Shown: positions 50,001 through 62,372 of the stretch, one piece after another
Position numbering within the stretch: the stretch's first letter is position 1
Layout of the letters: each line of letters begins with the position of its first letter
NCBI GenBank assembly: GCA_024734555.1
Contig: JANPWX010000544.1
Coordinates: 1,851,757 to 1,915,756, forward strand
Direction of reading: 5' to 3'
DNA from: Trochalopteron elliotii
Taxonomy: Eukaryota > Chordata > Aves > Passeriformes > Leiothrichidae
DNA: 64,000 nt
Position numbers and translations under genes: made by a program
The notes under the pieces: generated by a model
Database searches by the model: none
Seen by the model: only the letters and a program-made list of their open reading frames with translations
Told to the model about the DNA's origin: nothing

Positions 50001-50306
50001 ACACACCTGAGGAACAGGCTCTCCTCCTGCCAGAGCCACCCTCTGTGCCCCATTCCCTCCGGTATTCAACACTTTGGGGTCTCATCCTGCTGCTGAGTGT
50101 CCTGCTGGGATGTCACCTGCACCTTCCCTGCCCTGCTGTGGCAGCCTGAGGGGACACACCTGAAGGAGCAGGCTCTCCTCCTGCCACAGCCACTCTCTGT
50201 GCCCCCTTTCCTCCACTATCCAGCACTTTGGGCTCTCTTTCAGGTGCTGAGTGTCCTGCTGGGATGTCACCTGCACCCTCCCTGCCCTGCTGTGGCAGCC
50301 ACTGCT
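50001..50306. repeat. 153-bp tandem duplication in the 5' flank
   Basis: acacacctga at 50001 recurs at 50154, and the following sequence (caggctctcctcctgccaga, tgagtgtcctgctgggatgt, cacctgcacc, ccctgccctgctgtggcagc) matches copy for copy. It sits just upstream of the CpG island. No ORF of note is explained by it. Confidence 0.9.
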
Positions 50307-53300
50307 GTGCCTCCCTTGCTCCTGGGGCACAGAGAAAATCCCTTGTTTGGGATTTCAGGGATATTGGATATTTCAGGATTTGGGGGTTTTTTTTGATATT
50401 TCAGGGAATCCCAGTGATATTATTGATATTACACGGCTGATCCCTCCTGGGTTTCTCACCTGGGCATCATCTCCAGGGGTGCAGACAGCTGCAGACACAC
50501 ATGGAGCCTTCCAGCCTGTCCCTGTGCCTTTGGCCTTGCCACGCCAGGCAGGATTTCAGCAGGGATGGGTGCTCCAGCCACTCGGATGTTCCCCCTTTTC
50601 CCTCCACCCTGGAAATCACAGTCCTGGCTCAGGGCTGCTCCTGCAGCCACAGGTGCCCCCTGGGCCAGCACAGCCTCAGATCTGAAGGTCACAAACAGGT
50701 GACAGGAGATGTCCCAGAGCATGTGAGGGACACTTCAGCCAGCACTGAGGTCACCAGGAGGGAGCTCTTCTGTGCTATTTCAATGCATATATCAGATATG
50801 TGGTTTTTAATGTAAAAACAGTGAGAATGAGAGGGTGGTGGAAGCTCCACAGCTACCCCACAGATTGTCCTTCCCAGTAATCCAAACAATCTCAATAATC
50901 CCAATAATCCCAATAATCCCAATCCCAACAGGTGAGCCACTGGGGACACTGGTGTTACAGGACTCACAGAGCCTTCCAGTAAAGCACTGCCAGTCTCTGT
51001 GGCTCAGGGATGGGGTTGGTTTGTATTTTTTTGTTCCTCTTGCTCAATTTGTTTGCAAAAGGAAAGACAGAGCCAGCAGGTGCATCAGACTTTTACTGGA
51101 TGGAGATCAGGGGCTTTAGTGACACTGAACTGTGCTCAGGGCCTTTTCACACCTCAGTTTAGTCCAAAATCTAAATCCTTAATGCCCATAACAGCTCTGA
51201 GCTCTTCCCTGCCATGCACTGGAGCAAAGGGAGAGGCAGGTCCAGCTCTGAGAGTTACAAATCCAAAGGCAAACAGGCACTTCAGAAGGTCAGGATTGAT
51301 ACCTGGTGTGGAAGTGTCCCAAATTCAACAAGAAATTGGACACAGCCCTCAGATATCCCCAGGATTATGAACAAAAAGCCTCATTTCTCATGCACAGTGT
51401 TAAATCATGAATGCTTTTCTCAACATGATCTTCATATAAATGCCCGGGTCATTGTCAGGATGACAAATGAATTTTCTGTGCCTAAAATTAATTTTTAGAA
51501 CATGCAACTTTCCCCAGATATAGGTTGCAGTAAAGGAATCCTAAATAACTCTGGATAATAGTAAAGACTGATCCCACAGGAGCTTAACTGGGGAATCAAA
51601 ACTCTGACACAATAATAGGAGTGTAGTTTATTTGTAATTTATGGGGAAGTGTTTAAAAATTCATCAGAGGTTACTTACCAGCTGATAATAAATGGTGTTG
51701 TGTTTGTGTAATGCCCCAGATAATCTTTTATCTGTTGATAAATGTAATTGATCTTTTAATTGAGATTAAATGCCTCCAGTGTGTGGTTTCACAAAGAAAT
51801 CAGTATTAGAATCTGGTCAAGCAGTCCTGTGTTTATAACACTTTATTTTCTCCCTCATAATATGCAAAATAAAAGTTACAAGAAGGCCACAATTTGTTCC
51901 TGAGCACCTTCCTGTGCCTGGAGCAACCTGTTAGAGCTTTTCCAAAGGAAAGCAGACTTCCCTGGCACAGCAGCCTGTTCTGCTCCCACAGATGGGAAAA
52001 GCCATTTGCTAACTGGGCTAGAACCTCTCCATAATAACCCAGCTCATTTTTCCATGGCAGATATTCCATCCGAGGAGCTCAGAGCTCTTTACCCATGTGA
52101 ACAAATATCAGCCTTGCCGTGCTCAGGGGAGCAGGAGCAGGGCTGGAAAAGGTCATTTCCCTTCCTAATGAGGCACTTTGAGCTTTGCAGAGCATCCAGC
52201 AGTAAATAAAAATAAATAAATATATAAATAAAAATAAAATATAAATATAGAAAATAAATATCTATAAATAATATATAAAATAATTTTAACATATAATTTA
52301 TATCTATAAATAATTTTTATATAAATATATAAATATAAATAATCCCAACCTGAGGGAGTGGAGGTTGCTGTGTTTGTGTCCCAGACAACTGGGGTAGGAG
52401 GCAGTAACTGGCAGGAATTTGGAATTCCAGGATATGGAATCTGCTCTTTGTAGGACCAAGGCAGGGGAGTCTGTGGGACCTGAGTGACCCCAGGAAGTCC
52501 CCTGACACCCTTTGGAGTATCTCCCATCCTTTCTGGCAGAGGATTACATGTGTCATGTTAATTCCCGCTGCCAGCTTGGCAGGGAACAATTCCAGAGCTG
52601 GAATCATCTCACTGATGAGCTTCACCTCACTCCTCTGCTGGTGCTCGTCCATGGAAGGGGACAGAGGCTGTGGATGTGGTCTGGAATTGCATCCTGTGCT
52701 GCTTTTAGCCTTACAGGTGAGATGTCTCTAACCCAAGTGGAGTTGTCCAGCTCTGGGCTGGTCCCTGCCCAGTCACAGCACAGTCAGAGTCAGAGTCAGA
52801 GTCAGGCTCTCCTGACTCAGCCCCTGTTTCACAAACTCTCCCTGCCAGCTTTGTCTCCCTCAGCCACAGAGGGAAGAGCTGAGTTTCACCCTAATCTCAA
52901 TTTCAGCTGGGTAACTCTGCCCTGTGTGTTGGGGAGGGTGCCCTGGGATGCCTTTGCTGTCAGCTCCACACAGACAATCCTGGCAGATGCTGTCCTGCAG
53001 AACTGTTCTCCAGAGGGGCCCCAAAGCAGTTGGAGAGAGCTGGAACCCCCAGCCATGGCTGAGCTGCTGTGGCCTCAAGAGCTGAGCTTTGCCTATGGAA
53101 GGAGAAGCAAGGAGGACAAAACAAGGGATTGAATTGATTGAATTGATTCTCCATGTTGGTGATCTTATTCCAGTGCCTTTAGGGCCAGGGGGTTGGCACA
53201 CCCCCAGACTGCCACTGTGCTGCACCCACATCCCTGTCCCCTTCCTGGATGGACAGTGCCCCATGTCCTACACATTCCAACCCCTGGAGAGGTGGTGGAA

Positions 53301-55840
53301 GGAGGGAGGACATTGCCAAGGTGCCTTGCAGCTCTCTGTGATAAAACCCTGCCTCCCCTGAACTCAGTTATTGAATTGATGTCCAGGCTGCCTTGGAGGC
53401 ATTTCTGACCTCCAGGACAGGCAAGGTGCTGGCCACACATGGGATGTGCTCCCTGAGCCATGAACAGAAGCAAAACCATCAGTTCCCAAGGCACAGAGCC
53501 CACCCCAGCCCCACATCCCTCCCAGGAACAGCAGCACTGTCAGCATTGCTGCCTGAATTCCCAGGAAAGCTGGAGGGCTGGGAATGCTTCTCCCCACAGC
53601 CCAGGCAGGCTGACTCCCCTGCACACACTTCCTCCAGTCCCCTGGGGATGGAAATCCAAGTTAACATTGTCACTCTGTGGGCAAACAGGGTGGAGAGCTT
53701 TCAGATAAAAATATTTTTCCCTGGAAAATGGCATGTTATCAAAACAGAAACCATCTGTGGGAAGTGCTCTGGCTGGAGTGACTTCTGCTGGGGATGGACT
53801 TTCCAGGGAAAGAAAGCACCATCTCAGCCTTGCCTGCAACCTGCTGATGTCCTGTGTGTGCAAGGCCTGGCTTTGACTCATGAGGCTGAGTTGGGTCAGA
53901 AAACTGTATTTTCACATCTTGCCAAAGTCCTCAACAAGTCCACAGGCTGAGCTTTGGCCCTTTCAATCAGCTCCTTGCAGACGTGTTTGCTTACTTATTC
54001 CTTTGTTTAGAAAAAGAAAAAAAAAGAAAAAAAAAAGTCTCAAGAAAACCCCATTTGGCTCAAGCACGGAATGGGAACAAAATGTTTCTCTAGCTGGGAA
54101 AAAAACATTTCCTGGCCAGCTTTGTTGAGGCCCCCAGCAGCACTCAGGCCATGGGATCAGGGGAGGTGTGGGAGCAGCAGTGTCCCCGTGTCCCCTGTGG
54201 GGTGGCAGCGTCACAGGGAGGGACAGGAAGCACACACAGCCACTGACAGAGCCTCCCTGTAACCTTCTGCTTTGTGCAAGAAGGGAAAACAGCAAAAAAA
54301 ACACCAAGGTCAAGGCTGGAAGAGGCCTGTCAGTCACTTCTAACAACAACTAAGGATAGGTAAAGGAATATACTGCAAGAAATTTTATTTTTGTATATAA
54401 AAGCTGTTGAGAATGAGGAGTTTTCCTCTGGTGTCACCTTTCCTCCATCCCTGACAGGTTCCTCCCTCTGAGGTTTGTCCCTGCTGTGCCAGTGGCCATC
54501 CAGCCCCAATAAATAAACTGTCCTGCTGCTCTTCCCCCCATCAACCTGAGTGAAAAGCTCCTCAAATACGTGTTCAGACAGCAGAGGACAGCAGGACATC
54601 TCCTCCCTGTGCTGGAAACATGGGAGATTAAAGGATAAAGAACATTCACCTCCCCTCCCATGGCTGCAAGAGCTGGAGTGTTCCTTTAAAATTCAGCATG
54701 GGGGAATGGCTGATGTTCCTTCTCTTTGTGTTTCCTCTCTGAGGTTGTTTTGGAGCATCTCCTTGTAGCTGTTTGACTTCAATCTTTTATTTCTGAGTCT
54801 GCCTGGGGAGATCCTTACAGCTTATAAATATAATGTAGGCCTTGGGCCCACACAGCTCTTACAGAGAATTAACTGGTTTGGAGCAGCAGCCAGGCTTCTG
54901 AGCCAAGAGAACAAAACAAGAGCAATGGTAAGGAAAATAAATAGCCATCAACAAAAGGAGACAGGCACAGGGTTTGATCTGCTTTGTTCTGCCAGAGTCT
55001 TTGGCAGGAAGACAAAGATATCCACCTAATGGGGGAGAAATTCCTGAGCCAGGTTTCATCCACACACAGCATTTCAGGTGAGGGAAGTCTTCCAGCCCTT
55101 TGAGGTACCTTCCTGCAGACCTTCTCCCAGCACTGACCTTCCTCAGTCAGAGGCCAGATTTCGTGTGCAGGGTTTTCCTTTGCCAGACTATGAACTTCAA
55201 AGTGTGAGAAAAAATGGGTTTCAGCCAGCGACCAAGAATGCTGGTTTTATTTATTTTAGTTTGGATTCTAATTCCCTTCTTACTCTTTCTCTCTCTGTTG
55301 GGGATAAAGCAGGATTTTCTTACCACTCAGACTGGGAATGAGAAGCATGGTTTGTGTCCTGGTGCTCTGAAGACATTCCCTTCCCTCTGGAGGTTCCTGC
55401 TCACGTCCCAGGGCTCCATCCCTGATTCAAACAACAGGAGTGGAGGGAGGAAAAGCATAGACAGGCCATGACAGTGGCAAGGCAGGAAAACCACCAGTGG
55501 TTTGCATTAATCCGACCCCACCCATGTCAATCCCAGAAGTGCTGGGGTTAATTCAGCCAAGGCTGGAGTGCTGTGCTGTGAACTCTTTAATTTGGCACCA
55601 GAATGGCACCAGTTTATCTCTCAGCTCTGACCAGGTACCAGTGCTTGTTCTGAAGGGGTTTAAAATGTTATAAATGCTGTCTCTCCTCCTGCTGCCTAAT
55701 CCAAATTTGTGGGGGGAGGTTGGGATCAGCCTTCCTGGTGTTTCCTCAGCCCTTGGTGCAGGGAAGGAACCACAGAGCAGCCTCTGGAGCAGGGGGAGAT
55801 GTTCCCCCAGACTGCCCTGCAAGGCCAGTGGGGAGAGGCC
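50307..55840. other. Non-coding 5' flank, no gene seen
   Basis: I see no exon that I can support. Contents include a short aataatccc repeat at about 50895-50925, AT-rich sequence made of taaata-type units at 52203-52345, a small gtcaga repeat at 52783-52806 and an A-rich run at 54009-54036. The 206-codon plus frame at 52512-53132 has no recognisable domain. Confidence 0.5.
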
Positions 55841-56138
55841 AGTTCAGCCCCAGATATCCCAATTCAGCCCCAGGTATCCCAATTCAGCCCCAGATGTTCC
55901 AGTTCATCCTCAGATGTCCCAGTTCAGCCCCAGATATCCTAATTCAGCCCCAGGTATCCCAATTCAGCCCCAGATATCCCAGTTCAGCTCTACATGTCCC
56001 AGTCCCAGTTCAGCCCCACATGTCCCAGTCCAGCCCCAGCTGTCCTAGTCCCCATCCAGCCTCAGTTGTCCCAGTTCAGCCCCAGATGTCCCAGTCCAGC
56101 CCCAGATGTCCCAGTCCAGCCCCAGTTGTCCCAGTCCC
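55841..56138. repeat. 20-bp minisatellite, about 15 copies
   Basis: Units of the form ttcagccccagatatcccaa or gtccagccccagatgtccca follow in tandem with several variants. Overlapping plus frames of S-P-x-V-P-V-Q-P-x type result from the repeat and are not taken as coding. Confidence 0.93.
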
Positions 56139-59100
56139 CATGCAGCAGAGCTGCAGAGCCCAGCAGTGATGGGAGTGTCATTAATCATGGCACTGTTCCT
56201 TCTCCCCAGTGCAGATGCCACAAGAACATGCCCAGCACTCCCCTGGCTGGGCTGGGCTGCCACAGCTCTGTCAGATTCCACAAGCAAATGCTCCCTGTCT
56301 CCATAGAGCCAGCACTGGGATCATCCCTGCTTTATACACTGGCTCCAAAGTAAACCAGCACGAGCTCCATGACTCAGTGCAGCCATCAGGCAAAAATAGC
56401 AGGCTGGTGTGCTGAGATGATGGGGAGAATCAAAGGGACACTGTCTCCCCAAACTAAAATGTCTGCAAATGAGCTCTCAGCCAGCACAGGGCCAAAAGAA
56501 ATGTTTCTTCCCTGGACTTATTTATTTTCCAGATCTGAAAGGAAGCAGTTGCTGAAGACAAGTGGACATTGTGCTGGAGGTTTGAGAAATGAGCCATGGT
56601 GGCACAAAGACACTGATAGTGGAGCTGCCATCACTGATCTGCATTGTCCACGCCAAGAGGGACTGAATAAAAGCTTGAACTGGAGCCAGTGGCAGTGAAT
56701 AAAAGGGAATGGGGAGATTCCCACTGCCCTTAATGAGTTTTGGCTCTGAACCTACATGAAGAAACATAACTAGCAGTGAATAAAATGGATTCTAAAAATC
56801 CTTTCACCTTTGACAGGACAGGCTGGAATTAGGAAAGTGCCAGCAGGAATCTGTTTATGATGCAGTTTTTTCCCAAAGGTGGCTGTGTCCCACATGGAAT
56901 AGAAAGGCTGAGCTGTGAGTGTTGTCCTTGCAGCTGCAACCACCAGGCTGGAACCTCAGAGCAGAAACCCCAAACATGTCCTGGCTCCACCAGCTTTTCC
57001 AGCCTCCTTTGTCCCCCTCCCACCCAGGCCAGCCCCATCACCTGGAGTGGAGGTGTCACACTGAGCAGAGCAGCTTGTGACCAGCTCTGAATATAAATAG
57101 AAACTGCTTCAGGAAAAAGGACACCTGTCTCAAGGCTGTGGTGTTTTCTCTTGCTGGGAGGACTTGGTGCAGCCCTGGGGCACAGCAAAAACAAGACATT
57201 GGCACAGTTAATTGGAAAATTATGAAGGAAATGCAAGAAGAACTTGTAGGATAGCAAGGTTCGTTTGCTTGTCCAGTTCCACCCCAGGGTTGGGATGTTG
57301 AAGGAAAGCAGAAATATTTCAGATTTGTTCATCATCCCTGCTTTGAATAGAAGCAAATCTGAGGAGATTGGTGGCTTTTGCAGGCAGAGCTGGATGTGAG
57401 AGCCTTTCTCAGCAAGGTCAGTGAATGAGTCAGTGCAAGGCCAGGAATAGCACCCAGGAGCAGCCTGGTGTGGAGCTGGAGACAACAGGCCCTCCTTTGT
57501 CCCCCAGGAGTCCCCAGCCCTGCTCAGGCCCTGGCTTCAGCACCCTCTGCCCATGAATTCCAGAGATAAAGCACACAGTTCTTGGATGCTCTTTCCCAAT
57601 GAAGAAGTTGGTGAGACCTTGCCATTCTCAGAGGCTGCACTCTGCTGCCTGGCCTGTAAATAAAGTCAGATATGTTCTTCCCATTCCTTTCCCTTCCCCA
57701 AGTTTCAAACTCAGTGGGATGTCAGACATGGGATGGGAGGAACCATCTCCCTGCCAGGGCATTCAGATTCAGTTTGGGGGGATTCCCACTGCTCCTCCTC
57801 CAAAGCTCACCTGGGAAAGCCACTGGGTCTCCATGTCCTGCTCCTCACCTGCACAGCTGGGCTGAGGGTTGATCCACATTCCCAGGAGAGTTGTGCTCCA
57901 GATCTGCAGTGACACAGCCACTGGGTGCTGAGTTATCCTGAACACAGAGCCTCAGCCTGGCAGGATCCCACATTTGCCAGCAAGGAGGGAATGTGCTTTG
58001 GGATTAAACAGGAGAAGGACATCACTGCAGCCTCCCATGGCACCCTGGCATGGGGGTGAGCCCAATGGGTCCTGGCAGGCTGAACTGAATCTGCAGGCCA
58101 GTGAAAGCTGTATCCCATGGCTGGGAATCCTGCTTGTTCCTGCCCATGATGTTCAGTAGCAGGTGGAGCTCACAGGTTAAAAAAAAAAATGCTGCTTCTT
58201 CTTTTCTTAAAGCCCCAAACTCTGTGTTCTCTGCTGGCCAGACACCTGCCATCTCCCAGCCTTTAAAGAGCAAACAGTGATTTTATAAAAGCACTGCTAT
58301 CCCTAACAATGCCACCAGGCTCTTCTGTACAGAGGTTCTTTGTCTTCTGGGCATCAGGAAGAATGAAAAAACTGGGATTTCCTACTCTGAGTGACACAGG
58401 TGGGATGAAAAGGGCTTTCAGTAGGAAAACAAGGATTTAAAAATCAGCAAGGTGGGCTCTGAAGACTGGCTTGTGCATTTCTCATCTCTGCTTCCTTCTC
58501 TTACCATCTCCTTGTCCAAGCATTTGTCTCAGTCTCTGCTGCTGTGTTTGGCAGGGAGGGTTGAGACCCACCTTAGTAGCTTGTACTTTTTTCAGATAAG
58601 GGTTACATTCACAGCCTGGTTTAAAAATGAAACCACACCACGAAACTGCTGCTTCACCTTTTTTTCTCTGAGCTTTAACTCCTCGAGCCAGACTTGCTGC
58701 ATTTCCTGGGCACAGGAAATGCTGAGCCCACACCAGCTCAGGAGGGATTTTCTGCAGGGACATTTCTTTCCAAAGGCACGTTTGCTCTGGTGCTGTGTGT
58801 CTCTCATTACTCAGAGGTTTGTGGCAGCAATTAGTAGGTCACAGAAAACTTTATTTTCTTCTCCAGAATCTGGAGGCATCCTCAGATTTATTGCCCCTTG
58901 CTCTGGCATCATCCAAGGTGGGAGTGTTTGGTGTGAAAGTGCAGCCTCAGCCTTTCTTCAGGAGGGGCCTCAAGGACATCTCCACTGGCACTGCTCTGAG
59001 TTTGCCTCAGTCCTCACTCAGATTTCGAAAAAAAAGGACCAAAGCTCTGAAGAAATGTTGGTCAGGAGGGGAGGACTTGCACTTCTCAGTGTCCACACAG

Positions 59101-60192
59101 TGTGTCACCCTTACTCTATGCCTCTGTGCTCTCATTTACCATCCCGGCAGGATCAGGAGTGGCTTTCAGAGGAGCAAACGTCCCTGGTTTGCTCCCAGTC
59201 CATAAACTGGCACTGGGCAGGTGAGATTTCCCTGGGGACACCCTCAGCCTGCAGAAGGACTGAGCTGGCAGCTTTTTTTGAGGCAGCCCTGGCTAATGAG
59301 CCACCAAGGATTGCTGCCAGCACCCGTGGGTTGAGGGGAGTGTTCTGAGGCCAGGATCTGCCTCTTCCTTCCCAGCATTATCCCTGAGCACTCAGGAAAT
59401 CAGTTGTCCTTCGAGTCTTTCCTCCAGGAAAGTTTCCCATTTCCACCTGCTGGAGCCAACAGTCAGCAACACCAACAGTGCCAGAGCCTCTGCAGGAAGG
59501 TTTGACTGTTCCTTTCTGAGAGCAACATCCCTCCCCTTGCCTTGATGGAGGTGATGGTAATTTGTGTGGAAAAGGCAAGCTGCAAGATCTGAAAACTGCC
59601 ACATGTCTTCTTTCCAAGGAGATAGACAATTATTGGAGGTGTGCAGTTGTGGGGGTGCAGTTTAGCACATCTCTGTGCTGATTTATTGCTCCACTTCTGC
59701 AGGGTTTTGGTGCTCTCTTAGAGGCACACTGAAGTCCTCCCATCACTTTCATGGGATTATTTCAGGGGTAAGGGACTCTTCAAAATGCAGCAAGGTAGCA
59801 GAATCTGGCAGATGGAGACTGATATAGAGATAAGGAGCATTTCACAAGGTAATTCCTGCTGATTTTATCTGCTGTATTAAAATTTAATGGGCATGAAAGC
59901 ACACAAGTGATGTAGAAAAATCTAACACTGTTTTATAGAAATTGTTTTTTAAAAAAAGCATTTTCTGTGCTTTCTATTAGTGCAGATTGGCACAATCAGA
60001 AATTGTTCTGCTGTACATGTCTGTGCCATAACACTGAGTGACAGAGGAGTTGTCTGTCATGGGCTGCTGGAGTCTGGTCCCAAATTGTGGCCTGAAGTTA
60101 TCAGCCTGTGCTAAAACATCAAACATTCCCCTAGAAGAGTGTTTCTGTTTGTTCCATGAACATCCAAGTGCTAGAGCTTGATGGCTGAACAA
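56139..60192. other. Non-coding flank with one unexplained long open frame
   Basis: Apart from the 298-codon plus frame at 58452-59348, treated as a finding, I see nothing assignable. Minus frame 56829-57485 (218 codons) is also long but has no domain, signal or repeat that I recognise. Neither is flanked by an obvious CpG-rich promoter. Confidence 0.4.
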
Positions 60193-60775
60193 TCACAGAA
60201 TCAGAGATTCATTGAATGATTGTGGACAAATCATTATAAACCAAAATAAAGCCCTCAGAGACCTTGGTGTCCAACATTCCCCAGCACTGCCAAGGCCACC
60301 AGGGCCCCGTGTCCCCCAGTGCCACCTCCATGTGACTTTAAATCCCTCCAGGGATGGGCTCTGGGATCCACCACTGCTCTGGACAGCTCATGCCAGGGCT
60401 GGACAGCCCTTTCCAGGAAGGAATTTTCCCAAATATCCACCCTGAGCCTCCCCTGGCCCAGCCTGAGGCCATTCCCTCTCCTCCTGTCCCTGTTCCCTGG
60501 GAGCAGAGCCCAAATCTAACCTGGCTGTCCCCTCCTGTCAGGGAGTTGTGCAGAGCCACAAGGTCCCCCCTGAGCCTCCTTTTCTCCAGGCTCAGCCCCT
60601 TTCCAGCTCCCTCAGCCTCTCCTGGTGCTCCAGACCCTTCCCAGCTCCATTCCCTGCCCTGGACATGCTCCAGCCCCAAAATGTCATTCCTGAACTGCCC
60701 CCAGGACTGGATGTGTGGCATTGGTCACTTCCCTGCTGGCCACACTGTTGCTGAGACAAAATCATGTAATAAAAT
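60193..60775 (-). mobile_element. CR1 LINE fragment, about 580 bp, minus sense
   Basis: The block starts aatcacagaatcagagattc (reverse complement of the CR1 tail) and continues ccttggtgtccaacattccc, aaatccctccagggatgggc, ccaggaaggaattttcccaa, gcctcccctggcccagcctg, aggccattccctctcctcc, ctgagcctccttttctccag and gctcagcccctttccagctc. This is the standard order for a CR1 copy lying in reverse. It is the longest CR1 piece here, and its frames are decayed. Confidence 0.88.
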
Positions 60776-61677
60776 AATATCCTCCTTAACAAAATAATAG
60801 AATCCTTCAGGCTCCTTCTCCTCCCCCTGGAAACCCAGGCTGGATTTTAGAAGTCCCTTTGACAAGTGATGTCATGGCATCCTCACAGCTCTGATATTAG
60901 TTCTGTGTGATTTGACTCTTCCTTGTCCTCCTCCTTGAATCAAGAAAGCTCTGCCTCTGAATGACAAGGGAAATATTCCAGTGTCAGCTGCTAATTTTTG
61001 CTTTTTGCCATCCAGTTTGGCAGCAGCTTATTCCAAGTGTTGGCCTGCACAGCAATTGCAGAGATTTTGCAATAGTCTGCAATGTTGTGGTGATAAAGAA
61101 TTATTTACTGCTTCAATCTCACAGCAGTGCTGATGTCACTCCTCCACCCCCACCAAACACAAACACAAGGTAGGGAAAATGGTTTGGAAAAGGAGGGAAA
61201 GCATGGATCTCATTTTAATAGTGAGTGTGAACACTCCCCTGCCCTGGGTGAGTCCAAGGGCCACATCCCTCTGGCAGCTGTAGAAGGTGCTTCCACTGAA
61301 AAGTCCTGTTATTCAGGTGCACTCCTGCCTTTTTTTTTTTTTTTAATGCAGTTTAGCAGCTGGAAATCAGGAGGAGAGGCAGGAGCATGGGAGCAGCCAG
61401 CTCCCTGTGTGCCCCCACAGCCCTGGCTGCAGGGATGGGGCTACTTCCCTTTTGGTTTCCACATTCCTCCTGCTCTTTCCACAGGAGGGGAGGACAGGCA
61501 GGTTTAAGGCCTTGCCTGTGGATGCTTGTGGGAATATCTGAGGAAGGACAGCAGGAAATAAAGTCTCAGCTGGGAACAGAACACAGGACAGTGAGGAAAT
61601 TGTCTTGTCCAGGATTGGTTTCCCAGCCTGGGACTATCCAGCACAAGCTGCCAGAGAGGTGCTGTCTTTTGGCTGAA
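60776..61677. other. Non-coding spacer between CR1 and LTR
   Basis: No gene or repeat is recognised except a T-rich run at 61330-61345. Frames here are short. Confidence 0.5.
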
Positions 61678-62372
61678 TGTCTTGGGTTGCAATGCAAGAT
61701 GTATTATTCTATTCCCTTCTGTTGAGACCAGTTAAAGAGGTGGGTTTTTTTCTCTATCTCATAACTCCAGGGGAAAGGCAGTGGGTGTGTTCTGTTTCTG
61801 GGCAGCTGTTGAACCAGCTGGGGCAGAGTTCTTTATCCCTTCCAGGACCCATCCTCCCCCCAGGGGATCTCTGCTGTCCCTGGGCCATCCAGGCTCACTG
61901 CAGGGCTGAGACAATTCCATCATCCCACCCAGGGGAGGAGCCCAGCATTCCCACCTGGATCAAAGCTGGGATCCAGAACAGCAGCACAGCCTGTGTGCAC
62001 TGGATTGCCAGAGGGAGCCCAGACCCATCTCAGCACCACTGGGCCCTTCTCCAGGATCATCTCTGCTCCAACAGAACCACAGCTGGCACTGCAGGAGGAT
62101 TTATCTGGACTGACACCAACACCCTGACCAACAGGGGGTCAGGTCCTGTCCTGACTCTGTCAGTGTTTTTCTTTCTCTGTTCATTTACTTTCTTTGTACT
62201 ACTACATTTTTAATATTCCTAGAAAAGAATTGTTATTCCTATTCCCATATCTTTGCCTAAAAGCCCCTTAATTGCAAAATTATAATAATTCAGAGGGAAG
62301 GGTTTGACATTCTCCATTTCAAGGGAAGCTCTGGCTTTCCCTGGCAGACTCCTGTCTTTCCAAACCAAGACA
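61678..62372 (+). mobile_element. Solo LTR with perfect 8-bp terminal inverted repeats
   Basis: The element starts TGTCTTGGGTTGC at 61678 and ends CCAAACCAAGACA at 62372 (695 bp). The ends TGTCTTGG and CCAAGACA are exact inverted repeats. Flanking 5-mers ctgaa (61673-61677) and cttaa (62373-62377) differ at one base and may be an aged 5-bp target duplication, in keeping with an ERVL-like element. Plus orientation is inferred from the tttttaatattcctag and cctaaaagccccttaatt blocks near the right end, which I recall from songbird LTRs. A 178-codon plus frame starting at 61677 lies within it and is probably chance. Confidence 0.8.

Noticed and set aside
49135..50010. 291-codon plus frame and other long frames in the GC-rich block
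   Set aside because: High GC reduces stops here; composition is low-complexity and frames overlap the putative promoter on the opposite strand.
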